A stretch of DNA of 64,000 nt, taken from Euglena gracilis. Lineage: Eukaryota > Euglenida > Euglenophyceae > Euglenales. The stretch is from contig CP154954.1 of the NCBI GenBank assembly GCA_039621445.1, positions 50,509,847 through 50,573,846 of the forward strand, given 5' to 3'. Made by a program: the position numbers and the translations under genes. The notes below the pieces were generated by a model. It saw only the letters and a program-made list of their open reading frames with translations. It was not told the origin of the DNA and made no database searches. This document shows, one piece after another, positions 41,310 to 53,195 of this stretch (position 1 is its first letter; each line of letters opens with the position of its first letter).

Positions 41310-41515
41310 CCTTCCCCCTCTGTGGTCTGCCAAAAGAGGTCCCTGCTCCTGGTTTGCTCAATTGGGAGAGGGAGAGGGACCTGTCGGCCTGTGGGGCCGG
41401 CTGCCCGCGTTTGGTTCCGCTGTAGCCTAAGCCGGCGTTTCCATCGCTGTCCCGATCCTTGGCAGGCTCCGCTGCATGTGTCGGTGTCACCAGCGCTTGG
41501 GGTGTATCGTTCGAT
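41310..41515 (+). CDS. Second gene, block X, unit 3
   Basis: The frame reads GRGTCRPVGPAARVWFRCSL, then SRRFHRCPDPWQAPLHVSV. It aligns with unit 2 across about 190 bp (GPAARVGFRRSLSRRFHRCP), including the stretch CTGTCGGCCTGTGGGGCCGG kept exactly. Some changes are replacement changes and the minus strand is open too, so coding is probable rather than certain. Confidence 0.5.
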
Positions 41516-41599
41516 GGCAGAAGGGGTAGGGTGGACAACCATCGCGATTTAGCAACATTTTTGCACCTAGTGTATATCAGACATTGTTTTCTGGATGGT

Positions 41600-41692
41600 T
41601 GTGTGTGTATGTATGTGTGGGTGTGTGTGTGGGTGGGTGGGTGGGTGGGTGGGTGGGTGGGTTGGTGTGTGTGTGTGTGTGTGTGTGGTGGC
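41600..41692. repeat. GT/GGGT microsatellite
   Basis: TGTG and GGGT runs after block X of unit 3; the complement of the CA/ACCC cluster at 24690-24795. Confidence 0.9.
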
Positions 41693-41769
41693 TGAATGAA
41701 GGGATGTGGCTGCAATTTTGCGTGGTCATATGGGTGAGGCACAGATTGGTGCATACAGGGGGGGGGATG

Positions 41770-41990
41770 CATTGCGCATTTTTCCGCATTTTTGCGCATT
41801 TTTTGCGCATTTTTGTCAATTTTTCAAAAATGCACATTTTTTTGCGCATTTTTTTGCACATTTTTTTTGCACATTTTCCCCCCGTTTTTGCACATTTTCC
41901 ATTTTTTTTGCGCATTTTTTTGCGCATTTTTTTGCCCAATTTTGCACATTTTCCATTTTTGCACATTTTCCACCCAAATCACATGCTCAC
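41770..41990. repeat. TTTTTGCGCATTTT/TTTTTGCACATTTT array
   Basis: About a dozen copies of a T-rich unit around GCGCA or GCACA, with a few more at 42380-42420. No coding. Confidence 0.75.
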
Positions 41991-42523
41991 CGAATTTTGC
42001 CCACGTTCAACTGACCCATTTCTGTAACCAACGAACCCATTTTCGCACTTCTTTTCCACCCAAGGGACCCGCCTCAAGAGAAAACCCTTGGGTGATGAGG
42101 TGTGGGTACTCATCCAATGACGATGAGGACACTAGGGGTTTCAGAGACCCCACATTGACACGTAACCAAGGCGGGAATCCCACTCCCCTGGTCACAAGTA
42201 CGGGGCAACCATGGCTGACATTGTTGGTTATGGTGAACAGAGAGTGACGCTTTGGCCATGCATTTTTTGGCCAAAATGCCTTCATTTCAGCTCTTTTTGG
42301 TGATTTTGGGTTAATTTTGGGCTTACTGTTGGAAATTTTTCTAAGTCCTTTTTCCCTTAGGAATGTCACAAACTCAGCGCATTTTTTTGCGCATTTTTTT
42401 GCGCATTGTTGCACATTTTTTCCGAGGGCCGTCCAGCGCATTCCCCCCCCCCCCCGGTGCATAGGTGGGTGTGTCGCAGGTTGGGGTTTCTTCACCATTC
42501 ATTGATACACATCCACTCCTCAG

Positions 42524-42661
42524 GTAATGGAGTCTGCGATTGTCCCCACATTGGTGCAGAAGTTGCAGCATTTTCCCGTTCTGTACCGCGGTGCTCCGTG
42601 TCAGAACGTCGCTCTTCTTGTCAGGGCGGCAAACCGTAACAGCAAGTTGGCCCGTTGTTAG
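42524..42661 (+). CDS. Second gene, block H, unit 3
   Basis: The frame from the base after CTCAG reads VMESAIVPTLVQKLQHFPVL, then a Cys-containing stretch and ALLVRAANRNSKLARC with TAG at 42659-42661. It is balanced and helix-like, unlike the Pro-rich linkers. Unit 2 has a frameshifted copy and unit 1 a trace. Whether the stop is used or the exon ends before it is unclear, since block G lies 370 bp downstream on the same strand. Confidence 0.55.
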   Translation, partial: VMESAIVPTLVQKLQHFPVLYRGAPCQNVALLVRAANRNSKLARC

Positions 42662-43029
42662 CTTGTGGAAATAGGTCGCTGGCTATCCAACAGCATCAGG
42701 CAGGACCCTTCTCTGTCATCCCACCATTATCATTTTACCCACTGGCCCTGACACCCATATCCCAATGACCCACCCCAGTCGTGTGTGACTGGTACAAATC
42801 TGTGTTTCTACCCCGCCCCCAAATGGAACCAGGTGTATTTTTTTTTGGTCCGTGGGTGGAAACCCCAAAGGTGGATCTTATTTTTTTGGATTTTTTTGGA
42901 AAATGCCTTTCCTGCAGGAGGGTCTCAAAAAGATCATCAATCTGTCAATTGCTCATTCAATCAATCATCAGTCAATTGTTGCCTATTTGTGGTGGACCAT
43001 CTCCCCCCCCCACCGGCACAGCGTCTATC

Positions 43030-43426
43030 TGCCTGCTTTTGCTGCCCTGCCCGCCCTCATTGCTCTCGGGCGTCCCGGAGCGATCCCCCTCCCCCCCGCC
43101 CTTGGCGTTGCTGAGAGGCGTGGAGCCCTCCTTGCGGTGTTTCCAGGCCCCCTTCTGCCTGGCCCCCGCCTGCTCTATGTCCCGGCTGGGATGTAGCGGT
43201 CTCGTTCCCCCCTGGGAGTCCAACCTCAGTGGGTGACCCACGTCACGTCCCACCCATGGATTCACTGGAAATCTCACCTGATGGTGTGGAGTTGATGTGT
43301 TTTAAACTGTGTTTTTGGGTGCGTGGTTTTGAGCCCAGCGAAAATGCCCCCTGGTCACTAAGTGAATCTGTGGTGCCATCGTCACGGTCCAGTGTTCATG
43401 CCGGTAGCCCTACAGACCTGTCCTAG
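43030..43426 (+). CDS. Second gene, block G, unit 3 (C-terminal exon split by an element)
   Basis: Coding pieces are about 43030-43255 and 43382-43426. The first holds PLALLRGVEPSLRC and GCSGLVPPW, matching unit 2, then VGDPRHVPP in a frame offset by one extra T relative to unit 2. The second, after the element, reads SRSSVHAGSPTDLS plus TAG at 43424-43426, matching SQSGVQTRAPADLPRS of unit 2. The one-base offset means either this copy is broken or unit 2 is. Function unknown. Confidence 0.55.
43256..43372. mobile_element. 9-bp-duplication element in block G, unit 3
   Basis: Starts ATGGATTCACT and ends TAAGTGAATCTGTG. The left flank GTCCCACCC (43247-43255) matches unit 2; the right flank GTGCCATCG has diverged. 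It occupies the same site as 29988-30118, so the insertion predates the duplication of these units. Confidence 0.65.
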
Positions 43427-44200
43427 ACCACACAACCTCATACACACTCACATTAACCTTTGGCAGTTTGGCCTTCAGGCTTTTGCTTTGCTTTTGATTT
43501 GAAATGGTTTTGACTTCTCATTTGTCATTTTTTTCAATTGGAAGCCTGAATGTGATTTGTGTGTTCTTTTTGGGGAAGTTTTGGGAAAGCATCATTCCTT
43601 TTTTAACAATCCAAAGGCAGAATATTCACAAACTCAAAAAAATTTGCTGGACACATGTTGGCTGGATCTTTTTGATTGGGCTGGCAATCCACAAGGATTG
43701 GGAACCCTTTGGCTGGAACTGCAGCCGGACAGCTTTCCATTACCTTCTTGGGAATGAACGTCTTTTCTCTGGCTTGTTTGGGAGTAGGTAGTGCAAAATG
43801 CGATGTACTCTTGACAGAGGAAATCCACCCACCTGCCCATTGACCCATGGGGGTGCAGGGGTTCACTTCAAGAATAGGAATCTCGCAAAACAGTTAGCTG
43901 GACCGGGGCTGGAATTCGGCTGGGAGCTGCTGGCTGGGAAAATGGTGCTGGCTGGGTGGACCCCTCGTCAGGTCGTCAGAGGTCTTCTTTGAACTGTGCC
44001 ATGTGGCGCATGCATGGTGATTCCACGATTTTTCGGGGAGATGCATCGATCCCCCCCCAGTCTTCCCATATAGCCTCGGATGGGGATTATTTGTTTCCAA
44101 TCATAAAGCAGGCAAACAACCGGGTTGCCAGGGTTCCCTCCCCTAGAAGAGGTGGACGGGTTCTAAAAGGGATTTGTCCCCTGCCCCGTGTCACAGAGCG

Positions 44201-45644
44201 ATGCGCATCCCGGCCTTCCCCCACCCCTCGATGGGTCCAATGGCCAGTGATGGGCCGCTGGGCGGGTCTTTCCAGCCGGCCAGGCCGACCAAGCATGCCC
44301 GGCTACAGTTCTCGCGAACATTTTAGGCCCGGCTACAGTTCTCGCGAACATTTTAGGCCCTGCTCAGGGGAGGTTTCGCCACTTCCGACAACTATAAGCC
44401 CCCCCCAGAAATTACCTCCCGGCTGCCTATCAATAGTTGGCCTCCCTTCTGTACTAGCCTTGGCCTTTCCGAAAATTGGCTCATGAATTGGGGAGAGCTT
44501 TTTCCCGCTTTTTTAAAAAAAAAGTTGTTTGGAATTTACGAATTTTCGAGGGGTGTTTTGGTGGGGGTGGGAACGAGCAAAATTACAATTTTTTTGGAGG
44601 GGAGTCTGGACAACTCCCGAGCGGTTGCCTCTGAGCTTGTATTCACCAAGATGCCTGACAAGGAGATAACCAGGGGTTTCCTCAAACAGGCAGGACCCTA
44701 TCCCAGGGGGGTCCAGCCAGCCAGCCAGCAACTTTTTGGTACTGGTCATCCTGTCATATGAAGTTGTCAAAGTCCCTGCACTGCCAACCTGTCAGGTGCA
44801 GTCTATTGCTCAAGGGTTCGCAGTATCCCCCGGGGGGGGGGGGGCGGGCGGGCTGGACTGCAGCCAGTCTAAATTTGGCCAGCGAAAATTCGAGTGGACC
44901 CCCAAGGGAATTTTTTTTCCAGTGCCCGGGACGAAGCGACGAAAAAATTTTGGGCCCCAAAACTGGCCAAAAATGCCCCATTTTTGGCCATTTTTGTGAT
45001 TCTTTTTGTGATTCTTTTTTTGAACAAAACCAGCTGAAAAAATGCATTTAAAACCTCATTTCCACCTCGGCGCGCAGGGTAGAGGAAAAGTTTTTCTAGT
45101 TGGGGGTATTCCCAGACCCTCCCCCCCCGGGGGGGGTACGGGGACTACGTACGGGGTACGGACTCCATTTTTTCCAGTGTCACAAAATGGCTGGCTAGTG
45201 GATCCCCCTGGGTCCTCAAGCAATAGCCTGGTCAGGTGACAATTTCCCGGAGGGTCCCGGATGCGGCTTCCGAACATTTCTGGCGATACTTTGCAAACGT
45301 TCATCTTATTTTTCTCAACAGGAGGTTGTTTCAAATCTTGAATTGAAATTTGCGTGTTGTTTGTTAAACTCGTGAAAATTGTGGTAATTTGAAACCCTGC
45401 ATTGTTTTGTCCTCGTTTGTGTGTGTGTGTGTGTGTGTGTTGTTGGTCCAAAAAGTGTTTAAATTCCCACCATTCTCGACAAATTCCACAGTGCCCGACA
45501 ATTCCCGATCACATTGAAGGCTCATTGTCCTGGAGGTGCTTGGGGGCGACCGGTACAAAACAACCTCCGCAGTCCCGGGAGGACAAGGCGGAAAAGCCAC
45601 GGGTGTGCCTCGACTATCTGATGGGCCGCTGTGTGCGGCGACAG
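44201..45644 (+). CDS. CCCH zinc-finger gene unit 4, exon A, split
   Basis: The first piece (44201-44266) encodes MRIPAFPHPSMGPMASDGPL and two Gly. The second (45522-45644) encodes SLSWRCLGATGTKQPPQSRE, then DKAEKPRVCLDYLMGRCVRRQ in two steps. Lys to Met in the finger (YLMGR) and Gln at its end are unit-specific. About 1.25 kb with no clear border duplication separates the pieces, and a 30-bp direct repeat lies just inside its start. ATG follows CAG by 4 nt, as in units 1, 3 and 5. Confidence 0.7.
44298..44360. repeat. About 30-bp perfect direct repeat
   Basis: GCCCGGCTACAGTTCTCGCG plus AACATTTTAG occurs twice in a row just after the first piece of exon A in unit 4. Confidence 0.85.
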
Positions 45645-46873
45645 CCTGCCCCTGCCTTGTGCCCCCCCCCCCCCCGCTGACGGGTGTCGCCTTTTTTTTG
45701 GATTCTTCGCCATTGTGCCCTGGAAATTGTCCTCTACCCTCGTCGATAATTAGGGACCTACCTCCTGCCCTTTTACCAGCAGATCTCTGATGGTTTTTTT
45801 CCTTTTTTTCCGCCTTCACTTTACTCAGAAAAGGGCATTTTCCAATTGGATGAACACTTTCAAGTTTCTGATCAAAAGTTTGAGGGCGAGTTGCTTTTCC
45901 GGATTTCGGCGTGTGGTGAGTGTTGAAAACCTTGACACTTTTTCCCTTTGATTTGGACCTTGCTCGGGGAGGGGTCTTTTTTTAGAGTGACTGACTGCTG
46001 TTCGGAAGTTACCCTCCAGGGTGGGTTAAAATTGTATGCTTGTCTGCTCCTTCATGTATAGTTGCTCAGCGGGCGTATCTCTCACCTCTGTATTTGCTGG
46101 CTTTTCTGACCTGTCTGGTGGCAACTGGGAACAATTTCCCCCGGCTGTCAATTTGTTTTCACCGAGAAATATCGAACGAGCTCCGTTTCTCAGTGAACTT
46201 TGGTTGAATGTGCCGTGGGAGCCTTTAATGTTCGACCACCAAATCATGGCCCCGGTCTGGCAGTCGGTTTTGAGGATGTTCCTCAAACTCCAAAAAAAAT
46301 ATTTGCAGGTGGCAGTCCCCCAACTGCCAACTGCCAACTGGGAGATGGATTGACCATATCCACTAGATCCATCCAAAAGCATAAAAAATACGTTTTTTTT
46401 TGAGTGCAGGGTACATATTTATTTGATGGCCGCGCTGCCATCAAACACCTGCCATCCCAGGGCAATCTCTTCCAATGGTGCTCCCAACGCTCCTTATCTA
46501 CCCACCCTGTTTGAACCGTGGGGTTAGATGACAGTTTCCCGGGAGGACATTTTCCTGGGGGGGGGCAAGCTAGCCCATGTGGAGGAGGAGGCATCCCCCC
46601 CACCCCGCTTCTTGGGTGTTGGGTTTTGCGGTGTTCCGTGTTGTGCACCAGCACCGGGAACCCCAAAATAACCATTTTCATGAGAGAATTGCCTGAGTCA
46701 GCCCGATGGATCAAACCAGCAGTGTTCAAATCCAAAGTTGGCACGAACAATCAAACAAGAGGGCGTTGCACCAGGTTTCTTTTGACGATCGTTGTACTGT
46801 GGAATGCCTGCCTGTAGCAGGAGCACCCTGGGACAGGGCCTCGCTGTGAGGGAGGCGGGGGCAGTCCCCCCGG
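45645..46873 (+). other. Intron A-B of unit 4
   Basis: About 1.23 kb. The start CCTGCCCCTGCCTT and the end GGAGGCGGGGGCAG pair at about 11 of 13 positions. A stretch near 46030-46410 is open in several frames and looks gene-like (GAFNVRPPNHGPGLAVGFED in one), but no frame stands out and no other unit has it. Confidence 0.55.
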
Positions 46874-47313
46874 TGCCGGTTCGCCCACCCGGACCTCTCG
46901 GACTACCGGCAGCTGTCCGGGGCGGTGCAGGCCCAGGCCGGCCGGCAGGTGTGTGAGCATAGACTCACCTACCGACCCCTCCCCCCCGGGGGGGGGGGGG
47001 GTGGGTGGTTGTGGCCTATGCCATCCCCCCTCCCCCAGGGGTTTTTGTCAGGCCGAAGGCTGGGCTGGAAAATTTTTTCCAGCGTTTTCGGCCGATTTTG
47101 GCTGGATTTTGGGTGATTGGGCAGGTGTTTGACCCGGGGGGGGGGGTGTGGGAGGGTGGGCTTTCAAAAAAAGTGGGTGGGTGGTTTGGGCCCAGGAAAA
47201 CGTCCCCCCCGTGGGGGGGGGTCACTAAGTGAATCTATGTGTGTGAGGTGTGGGCCATGACGGGGCAGTGCAAGTTCGGCCAGAAATGTAGCAAGCTGCA
47301 CCCCGGCCAGGGG
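46874..47313 (+). CDS. CCCH zinc-finger gene unit 4, exon B, interrupted
   Basis: Coding pieces are 46874-46957 and 47248-47313. Finger 1 ends CRFAHPDLS; finger 2 has KFGQK between the second and third Cys. The split is at the same base as in unit 1. Removing 281 bp plus one GTGTGTGAG restores the frame. After the final His the CAGGGGCCCCC intron end follows. Confidence 0.82.
46958..47238. mobile_element. 9-bp-duplication element in exon B, unit 4
   Basis: Starts CATAGACTCACCTA and ends TAAGTGAATCTAT, between GTGTGTGAG copies at 46949-46957 and 47239-47247. It shares with unit 1 the interior text TTTTCCAGCGTTTTCGG (47070-47095). C/G-run blocks differ in length and place. Confidence 0.75.
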
Positions 47314-47749
47314 CCCCCCTATATGAGTCAGAAGTGTGACTCGCATTATGGAGTCCACTCCCCCAAAATATAGCCCCACCTCCACGGGCCTGCATTCCAC
47401 ACCAAACATAAACAAATATATTTGCTTACAGGGCCTTACAATTGCCACGCTGTGATGATTCTTATCAAGGATTTCTATTCCCCCCCCCCCCCGGCTTTGT
47501 TGCACAAATCGGCCAATTTTGGGGAAGAATGAGAAAACGAGGCCATTGTTGTATTGCAAAAAACACCGTATTTTTGTTTTGGGATTTTGCTTTTCCTGTC
47601 GACTTTCCACCTTCCCCTGGAGGTTCTGGCAATCCTGCCCAAACGCAATGGATACCCTGGACATCATCCTGGGGACTTTCCTTGCCCCAATGTTTTTTTC
47701 TCATTCTTCATTTCAATTGCATCAAACCATTGCTATTTTCCCCCCGTTA

Positions 47750-47930
47750 CATTCCACTGCCCCGACTGCCACGCATTTCACACCGCGTTCGAAATCCCGT
47801 CCCACGCTGACCGGCCTCTTTGGGCGGCCCCTGCCCGGTACGTCGTCCCGCGCCCCGCCCAGCCCGTGCCAAGCGCTCCGCTGCCGCCTTTCGGCCGGCC
47901 TTCGGGCGGTCTTCGCAAGGTGTCCGGCCC
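47750..47930 (+). CDS. CCCH gene unit 4, exon C, with an upstream Cys/His stretch
   Basis: The frame reads WAAPARYVVPRPAQPVPSAP, then LPPFGRPSGGLRK. Unit 5 reads GAPARYIITKPAQSAPTAPL, then PSFGQPLGGIRE; changes are conservative or at third positions over about 90 bp. Just upstream the same frame has FHCPDCHAFHTAFEI, a CX2C pair that could be part of a third metal site but is not seen in other units. The border GGCCCCTG at 47824 pairs with CAGGGGCC after exon B. Confidence 0.65.
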
Positions 47931-47964
47931 AGCGTCCCCCACGGAACGTTTGGTACACTGGGGC

Positions 47965-48335
47965 GGGGCCATGGCCGGCAGTGGGGCGTGTCCGAGCCCG
48001 GCCCCCGCAGAGGCGACCCCGGAGCGGCTGCCTGAGCAGGGCCAGCGGAACCCTTATGGGTGGACGGCAACAACCCGCCTCCCCTCCCCACCTGGTCATC
48101 GGGGAGGGGCACCTCCCTACCCCCATCATGCCAAATGTTTTTTTTTCGCCGCACAAGTTTTCCGTTGCGTGGTGTCCCTGCGGCTCTGCCACCGTCCCAA
48201 CCTCCGACGGCCCAGGCACCCCCGTGTTGGTGCAGTCACCCTTGGCCACCCCGGCCGACCCCGCGTTTTCATCAGCACGGCACCCAGGCATTGACGACGG
48301 CTGTGCCCTTCCCATCCCCTCGTTGACCCCCCCCC
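47965..48335 (+). CDS. CCCH gene unit 4, exon D (in pieces)
   Basis: About 47965-48055 reads GACPSPAPAEATPERLPEQG; unit 5 has GVCPSPAAPPERPPSPAPAP. About 48195-48320 reads PGTPVLVQSPLATPADPAFS and SARHPGIDDG, the conserved end of exon D. The 130 bp between look intron-like and are absent from unit 5, where the two parts lie close together. Confidence 0.6.
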
Positions 48336-48794
48336 CCCACAACCAGAACTCGTCCTCAATTCTGCTTACCGTAAAGTTCGAACGCCCAAACTGATGGGCT
48401 TGTGACTGTTTAGTATTTTTTTTACTTTTTTTTGCCTAACAAAATACGTCCCCCCCTGACGGCACGAAGCGCCGGGGATGGTGAAAAAAATTCCACGGAA
48501 AATTACAGAAAACCCAATTTTCGACACAAAAATGACGGATTTTCACAGATTTCTGGTTTCCGTGTTGTTGAAGTGCAAAGAACCTTGCCCCGAACAAACA
48601 AGACCCCCATAAATATAACCCCCTGAAGGTTTCCAGGGGGTGCCCAGGTGGTACCAGGGGGTCTTATTTGGGGGGAGTTTAAGGTCAAATAAAAAGAATT
48701 CGATTTGCAAACCAATCTGCACATGACCTCTTCGTGGACAAGTATGGATGCAAATATGGATATGCATCCATACAGCTGCGCCTGCCAGTCCGTC

Positions 48795-48985
48795 TTTACC
48801 TGGCCACGTCCGGCCCACATCTTCCCCTTCTCCCTGCTGCAGGCAGCAACTGTGGTGGAACCCAGGGACTTAACCAGCGCTTCACCCGCTGGCCAGCTGG
48901 GCACACCGCAGGCGGACGGCGACCCTTCAGCCCAGCTGGCGTTGGCTGCGCTGGAAGCGGACCTCTCCAGCCCAGCAGCTCCCCG
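48795..48985 (+). CDS. CCCH gene unit 4, exon E
   Basis: Begins after CCAG with a diverged version of the exon E start (AHIFPFSLL for AHVFPFSLR, in frames offset by small indels) and ends LALAALEADLSSPAAP, as in units 2 and 3. Frame continuity through the middle is uncertain. Confidence 0.65.
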
Positions 48986-49323
48986 TTCCATCGGAGTTCA
49001 CAATCAGAAAGGTGGTCAAGAATTCAAAAAATAAAAAACTCTTGTTTCAGGGGCCGTCCATTTTGATTTGTACCAGCAGTAATATGTGAGCGATGCAGAA
49101 AACCTCGAAATTTGCTTTTACATATCGGAAAAAGTATTGCCATCAGAATAATTTCTTGAACCGAAGCAGACATTTTTTCAACTCAGTGCCAGCCTGGGGT
49201 ATTGAGGGAGGCTTCTTCCCTGAGGGATTTCGCCCCTTGGGCCAGGTGGCACGCCAAGGGTGGTCCCGGGTCAAACTCAATCCGCCCCATAACCTCATTG
49301 TGCCCCCCCCCCCCGGGACATGG

Positions 49324-49799
49324 GGGGTCGCTGCCGCCAAGCCCGCGACGCCCTCCGGGGCTGTGCCCTGCCGTCCCCCGCAGACCCCGTCCCCTCCGCC
49401 GAACCGGAGACCCAGGCCTCTTGTTACCTGGTTATTTGGTAAGGAGTTTTGCCCCCCTCAGGTGGATGCTGTAAGCAGGCAGGGGGGTTGGGCATTTTCG
49501 ACCCGCCCTGGGGGGGGGGTCGGGTTTTTGGGGTGGGTAGTGCCAAAACACCCCCCCCCCCCCCGGTGACGCAGGTGTCGGGGCCCGAAAATGGCAATTT
49601 TAAGGGTTTTTTTTTGTGGGAACATTTGCTTGGTCACAGGCACTGCTGGGCTCCAAAACCGACCCGCCTGTTGTGGGCAGGAACCCCTTGGCACAAGGCA
49701 CCCTCCTCCCCCCCGGTGGGGGTTGGTAAAAAGAAGCCTGCAGAAGACCCGCACCCCCTGCTGGGCCTGCTGCGGGCCCTGAACGTCCCCAGCTACTGA
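49324..49799 (+). CDS. CCCH gene unit 4, exon F in two pieces
   Basis: The first piece (about 49324-49420) reads GRCRQARDALRGCALPSPAD in the frame that leads to the stop, then PVPSAEPE. The second (49731-49799) reads KKPAEDPHPLLGLLRALNVP and Ser-Tyr before TGA at 49797-49799. About 310 bp of C/G-run sequence separates them; units 2 and 3 are continuous here. The Leu-rich tail is conserved. Confidence 0.75.
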
Positions 49800-50502
49800 A
49801 CCCTGAGAGTTCTGCCTGGGGAATGACGACGGTGGCTTGAAGACCGTCTGTGTGGTGCCTTGCTCACACAACCCGCTCCTCCCTCCTCTTTGTTTGAAAA
49901 TACATTTGCTTGCCTGTATAGACTCAAGAAAGGATAAATGTGTCGTCGCCGCTAACAATACTGAACACAACACACAAAATCCACCAACTCTTCTCCAGGA
50001 AATTTGGGGGCCAACCTCACCTGAAAAAAGGTCAATGGCGGCGGATTGTTTCTCCGTTTGATTTCTGAAAAGACTCTCCCAAGATTTGTGCACGGATTTT
50101 GTGCACATGTGGCATGCACCTGGGTGAGAGCACGGATGTGGTGTTGGGGTGGAGGGAACGTGACACGAATCGGCATGTGGTTCACAGATTTCTGGGCATC
50201 AGTGTCTTGTCGGTCCCTTTCCACTGGCCTCACATACCCAGTACTTCCTTGTATCGGTATGTGTCCAGGGAATCCACCGACCCCGGTTTTCGATCCCCAA
50301 AAGTGTGGTTAAAAGACCAGAATTCATGGCAATAAATGAACAAAAATGGATTTTGTGGACCACGTGGTCTCCGAAAACGCCATTTTTTTGCGAAACAGAA
50401 AAATCCGGATCAAATTCCTAAATAATCTGAATCAAAGATTCTGAATGGATTAAATAGGAATTAATTCTAGAATTTGCTTATGTCCGCTGATGTCTATTCG
50501 TA

Positions 50503-50684
50503 CCTCCTCCCCCCCTTGTCGTTGACACGGCGTGTCGTTGACACACCCCCCGTGTCAACGACACTTTTCTGGAACACTACCCATTGAATCACAGTGACAT
50601 TGGCATGGCGTGTCGTTGACACACCCCCCGTGTCAACGGCACTCTCCTGGAACATTGGCGTGTCAATGACAAGGGGGGGGGAGG
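50503..50684. mobile_element. TTGTCGTTGACAC TIR element, intact single copy
   Basis: CCTCCTCCCCCCCTTGTCG at the left faces the complement at the right, with TA at 50501-50502 and 50685-50686. It contains two further inverted CGTGTCGTTGACACG sets. It is the un-nested relative of 32039-32478. Confidence 0.75.
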
Positions 50685-51184
50685 TACTACAAAATTCGAC
50701 AACAAATTCCTTCATAATTCCGTATTCTCAACCTTCTAAATTAAATAGCGATTTGATCTAGAATTTCTTTATAGTCCTTATAATATTTCCATATTCCGTT
50801 CTATAAGCAAATATTAGAACAAATCCATAAATAATTCAGTATTCCCAACTTTTACAGAATTTCGCAAAAAAAGTGCAAAAAAAACCGAAAAAAGTGCCAA
50901 AAGACCGAAGAAGCTTTTTGCAAAAGTGCAAAAAAGACCGAAAAGGGTGCTTTTTGGTTCTCGCAAAGGGGTCCGTGGTCCCCACCCAGGGGGTCCAGCC
51001 AGCACCTTTTTCCAGCCGGCCGTGTACCCCCCAGGTCTTAAAAAATGAACAACTCCCTGAATGGCATCCATCTTTAGGTCTTTTAGGAAACCCTCATTTG
51101 GGACAATTGCAGGGATTTCAATTCCATGAGAACATGGGAGCAAATCACCATTCATGTTTTTGTTGTTAGCATTTCGTTTGTGCG

Positions 51185-51345
51185 CGTGCCCGGTTCTTTC
51201 CCCGCCAGGCGCTCCTTGCCCATCGACGGCGTGGGGGTTGTCGGTCCGTTTGACCGGCGACGCGCGTTGGGTCTGCTGTAGCCTAAGCCGGCGGTTCCAA
51301 TGTGCCTTATCCCACATCTCGTGTGGCCTCCGCTACTCAGTTCGG
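51185..51345 (+). CDS. Second gene, block X, unit 4 (diverged)
   Basis: TGTAGCCTAAGCCGGCGGTT matches units 2 and 3 exactly, and the frame reads RWVCCSLSRRFQCAL. Flanking text has diverged. Confidence 0.4.
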
Positions 51346-52686
51346 AAACTGGCTCCAAACCAGACCCCCCCCCCGTCTTTGACACACCAAAATATGGGGA
51401 AAATGTGGTTGGCATGGGGGGGGGGCGTCATGGACACGCCGTATCATAAGCACCCCACCATGGGACATAGATTTGAGTACGGAAAAAGTGCGGTTGACAC
51501 CGCCCCCTCCCAACGTTGGGTGGCTGGTTTTTTGGGGGGTGATTGACTGGTTTTTGGCCCAGACCCTTCCCCTGGGGCAGGGGGGGGGGTCAGCAAAAAT
51601 CCACTTATGTGATTTTGGCCCCAACACGCCGTATTTTTTTTAATCTTTTTTTCCACGTTTATGGTCAAACTTCCTTGGGTTCCAGAGTGGCCAACCCGGA
51701 TCTGGGGGGGGGTGACCGAATGGTTTTCCAGAAAAAGCGACTGACTGGTTTTTGGAAGAGTGGTAATCAGGCTTCTGCAAAAGGGATTACCCCCCGGACC
51801 GGGGGGGGAGCAGGGCTAGCTAGTGGAATTTTTTTTTCTAGTGACCGGCGCAAAGTGCCGGAAATTTTTTTGACCCCCCAAAATGGCCAAAAAAATGCCC
51901 GTTTTTGGCCATTTTTGGGATTTTTTTGGATCAAAATCAGCCAAAAACCCATTTAAAACCTTATTTCCACCTTGGCGCGCAGCGCCGGAGGAAATTTTTT
52001 TCCAGTTGGGGGGACCCCGGACCCCCCCCCCCCCCCCGGCTCTGGGTTAGCTCTGGGTTCTGGGACCCCCACCCTGCTGGAAGTTCATCCAGACACCGAT
52101 GAATAAACTTTGACAGGCACAGATTGCGGTGTGAGAGCTCTTTAGGCAGTGGCTGAGCCTGCACACAGGTTCCAGTGCACAAGGAGGCGACACAAGGAGT
52201 CACCAGGCGTCCATTTCTCTTCCAGTTCAGGGTTTCTCGTAGGTTTGGTGACCGCAATGTTTTTCGACCCCCCCCCACCTCCCGGGTGGGGGGTCCGACC
52301 ACTCCCTCTATAGGCCTTCTCGTGCAAACCACACAAGGTGAGGGTATGTCCGTTGAGCACTGGCATTACACCAGAGTCACCCGGCCAGCAGAGCAACCTT
52401 GGTGTCAGGGGTCCCTGGCTACTCCCCACAGCAAACTGAGCCAGAAGCGAAGTTGGTGCCGGTTATATACAGACAAGAATCCACAGTGCAACTGGGGGGG
52501 GGTGCGCCATGGGTCAAATTTTTGCCCGCAGAAGTCCGGGCTGGAAAAGTTTTTTCCCCAAGATCTTCTGCCGATTTGGGGTGGATTTTGGGTTGGTGGT
52601 TGGGTGGTTGATCCCCAAGGGGGGGGGTCGTGGGTGGGTGGGTTTGGGTTTGGGGAAGAGTCCCCCGTGGGGGTCGATCTTAGGAG

Positions 52687-52830
52687 AGGAAAATGAACCA
52701 CACAAAGGCCACTTACAGTCCGAACAAACCCAACAGACATTGTACATCGAGGGACATTTTGGGCAGATTGTTGCTGCATTTGGAACGTTGCAGATCACGC
52801 AAGCATCAAATGAAAATAATGGTATAACAG
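52687..52830 (-). CDS. Cys-rich minus-strand open segment
   Basis: The minus frame reads ICNVPNAATICPKC, then PSMYNVCWVCSDCKWPLCG. Seven or eight Cys in CX2C-like pairs resemble a zinc-binding module such as a RING or ribbon, but the full ligand pattern is not clear. No other unit has it. It could be one exon of a minus-strand gene or a captured fragment. Confidence 0.3.
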
Positions 52831-53195
52831 GATGACGATAACATCACAAAAGACTCCGTTGTTGAATATTCTGCTGAGTTAAATGTCCATACAAAGAACT
52901 ATCACTGGAGGCCACTGCTGTACTGTCTCAGGCTGGTCTCATCCGCCTCTGCCCACCCCTTCCAACCCTCTGTCCCGCACATCGCCACTCATCAGTGCAC
53001 TAAAGCCGCAAGTTGTGCTGAGAGCCTGCACAGATTGACCCATGGCCATCCACCAGAGAGGGGAAATGTTTGTTGTGATCCCCCCCAGTTATTTCCTCTG
53101 TAATGAAAAAATTGTCTGGGTATCAGGGATTTCCTTAAGCCAGAGGGGACCCGGCCCCTGGGGGGATCCAGCCAGCCAGCTCTTTTTTTTCCAGC

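Noticed and set aside
47722-48342. 206-codon minus-strand ORF
   Set aside because: Antisense of exons C and D of unit 4; GC-rich coding DNA often leaves the opposite strand open.
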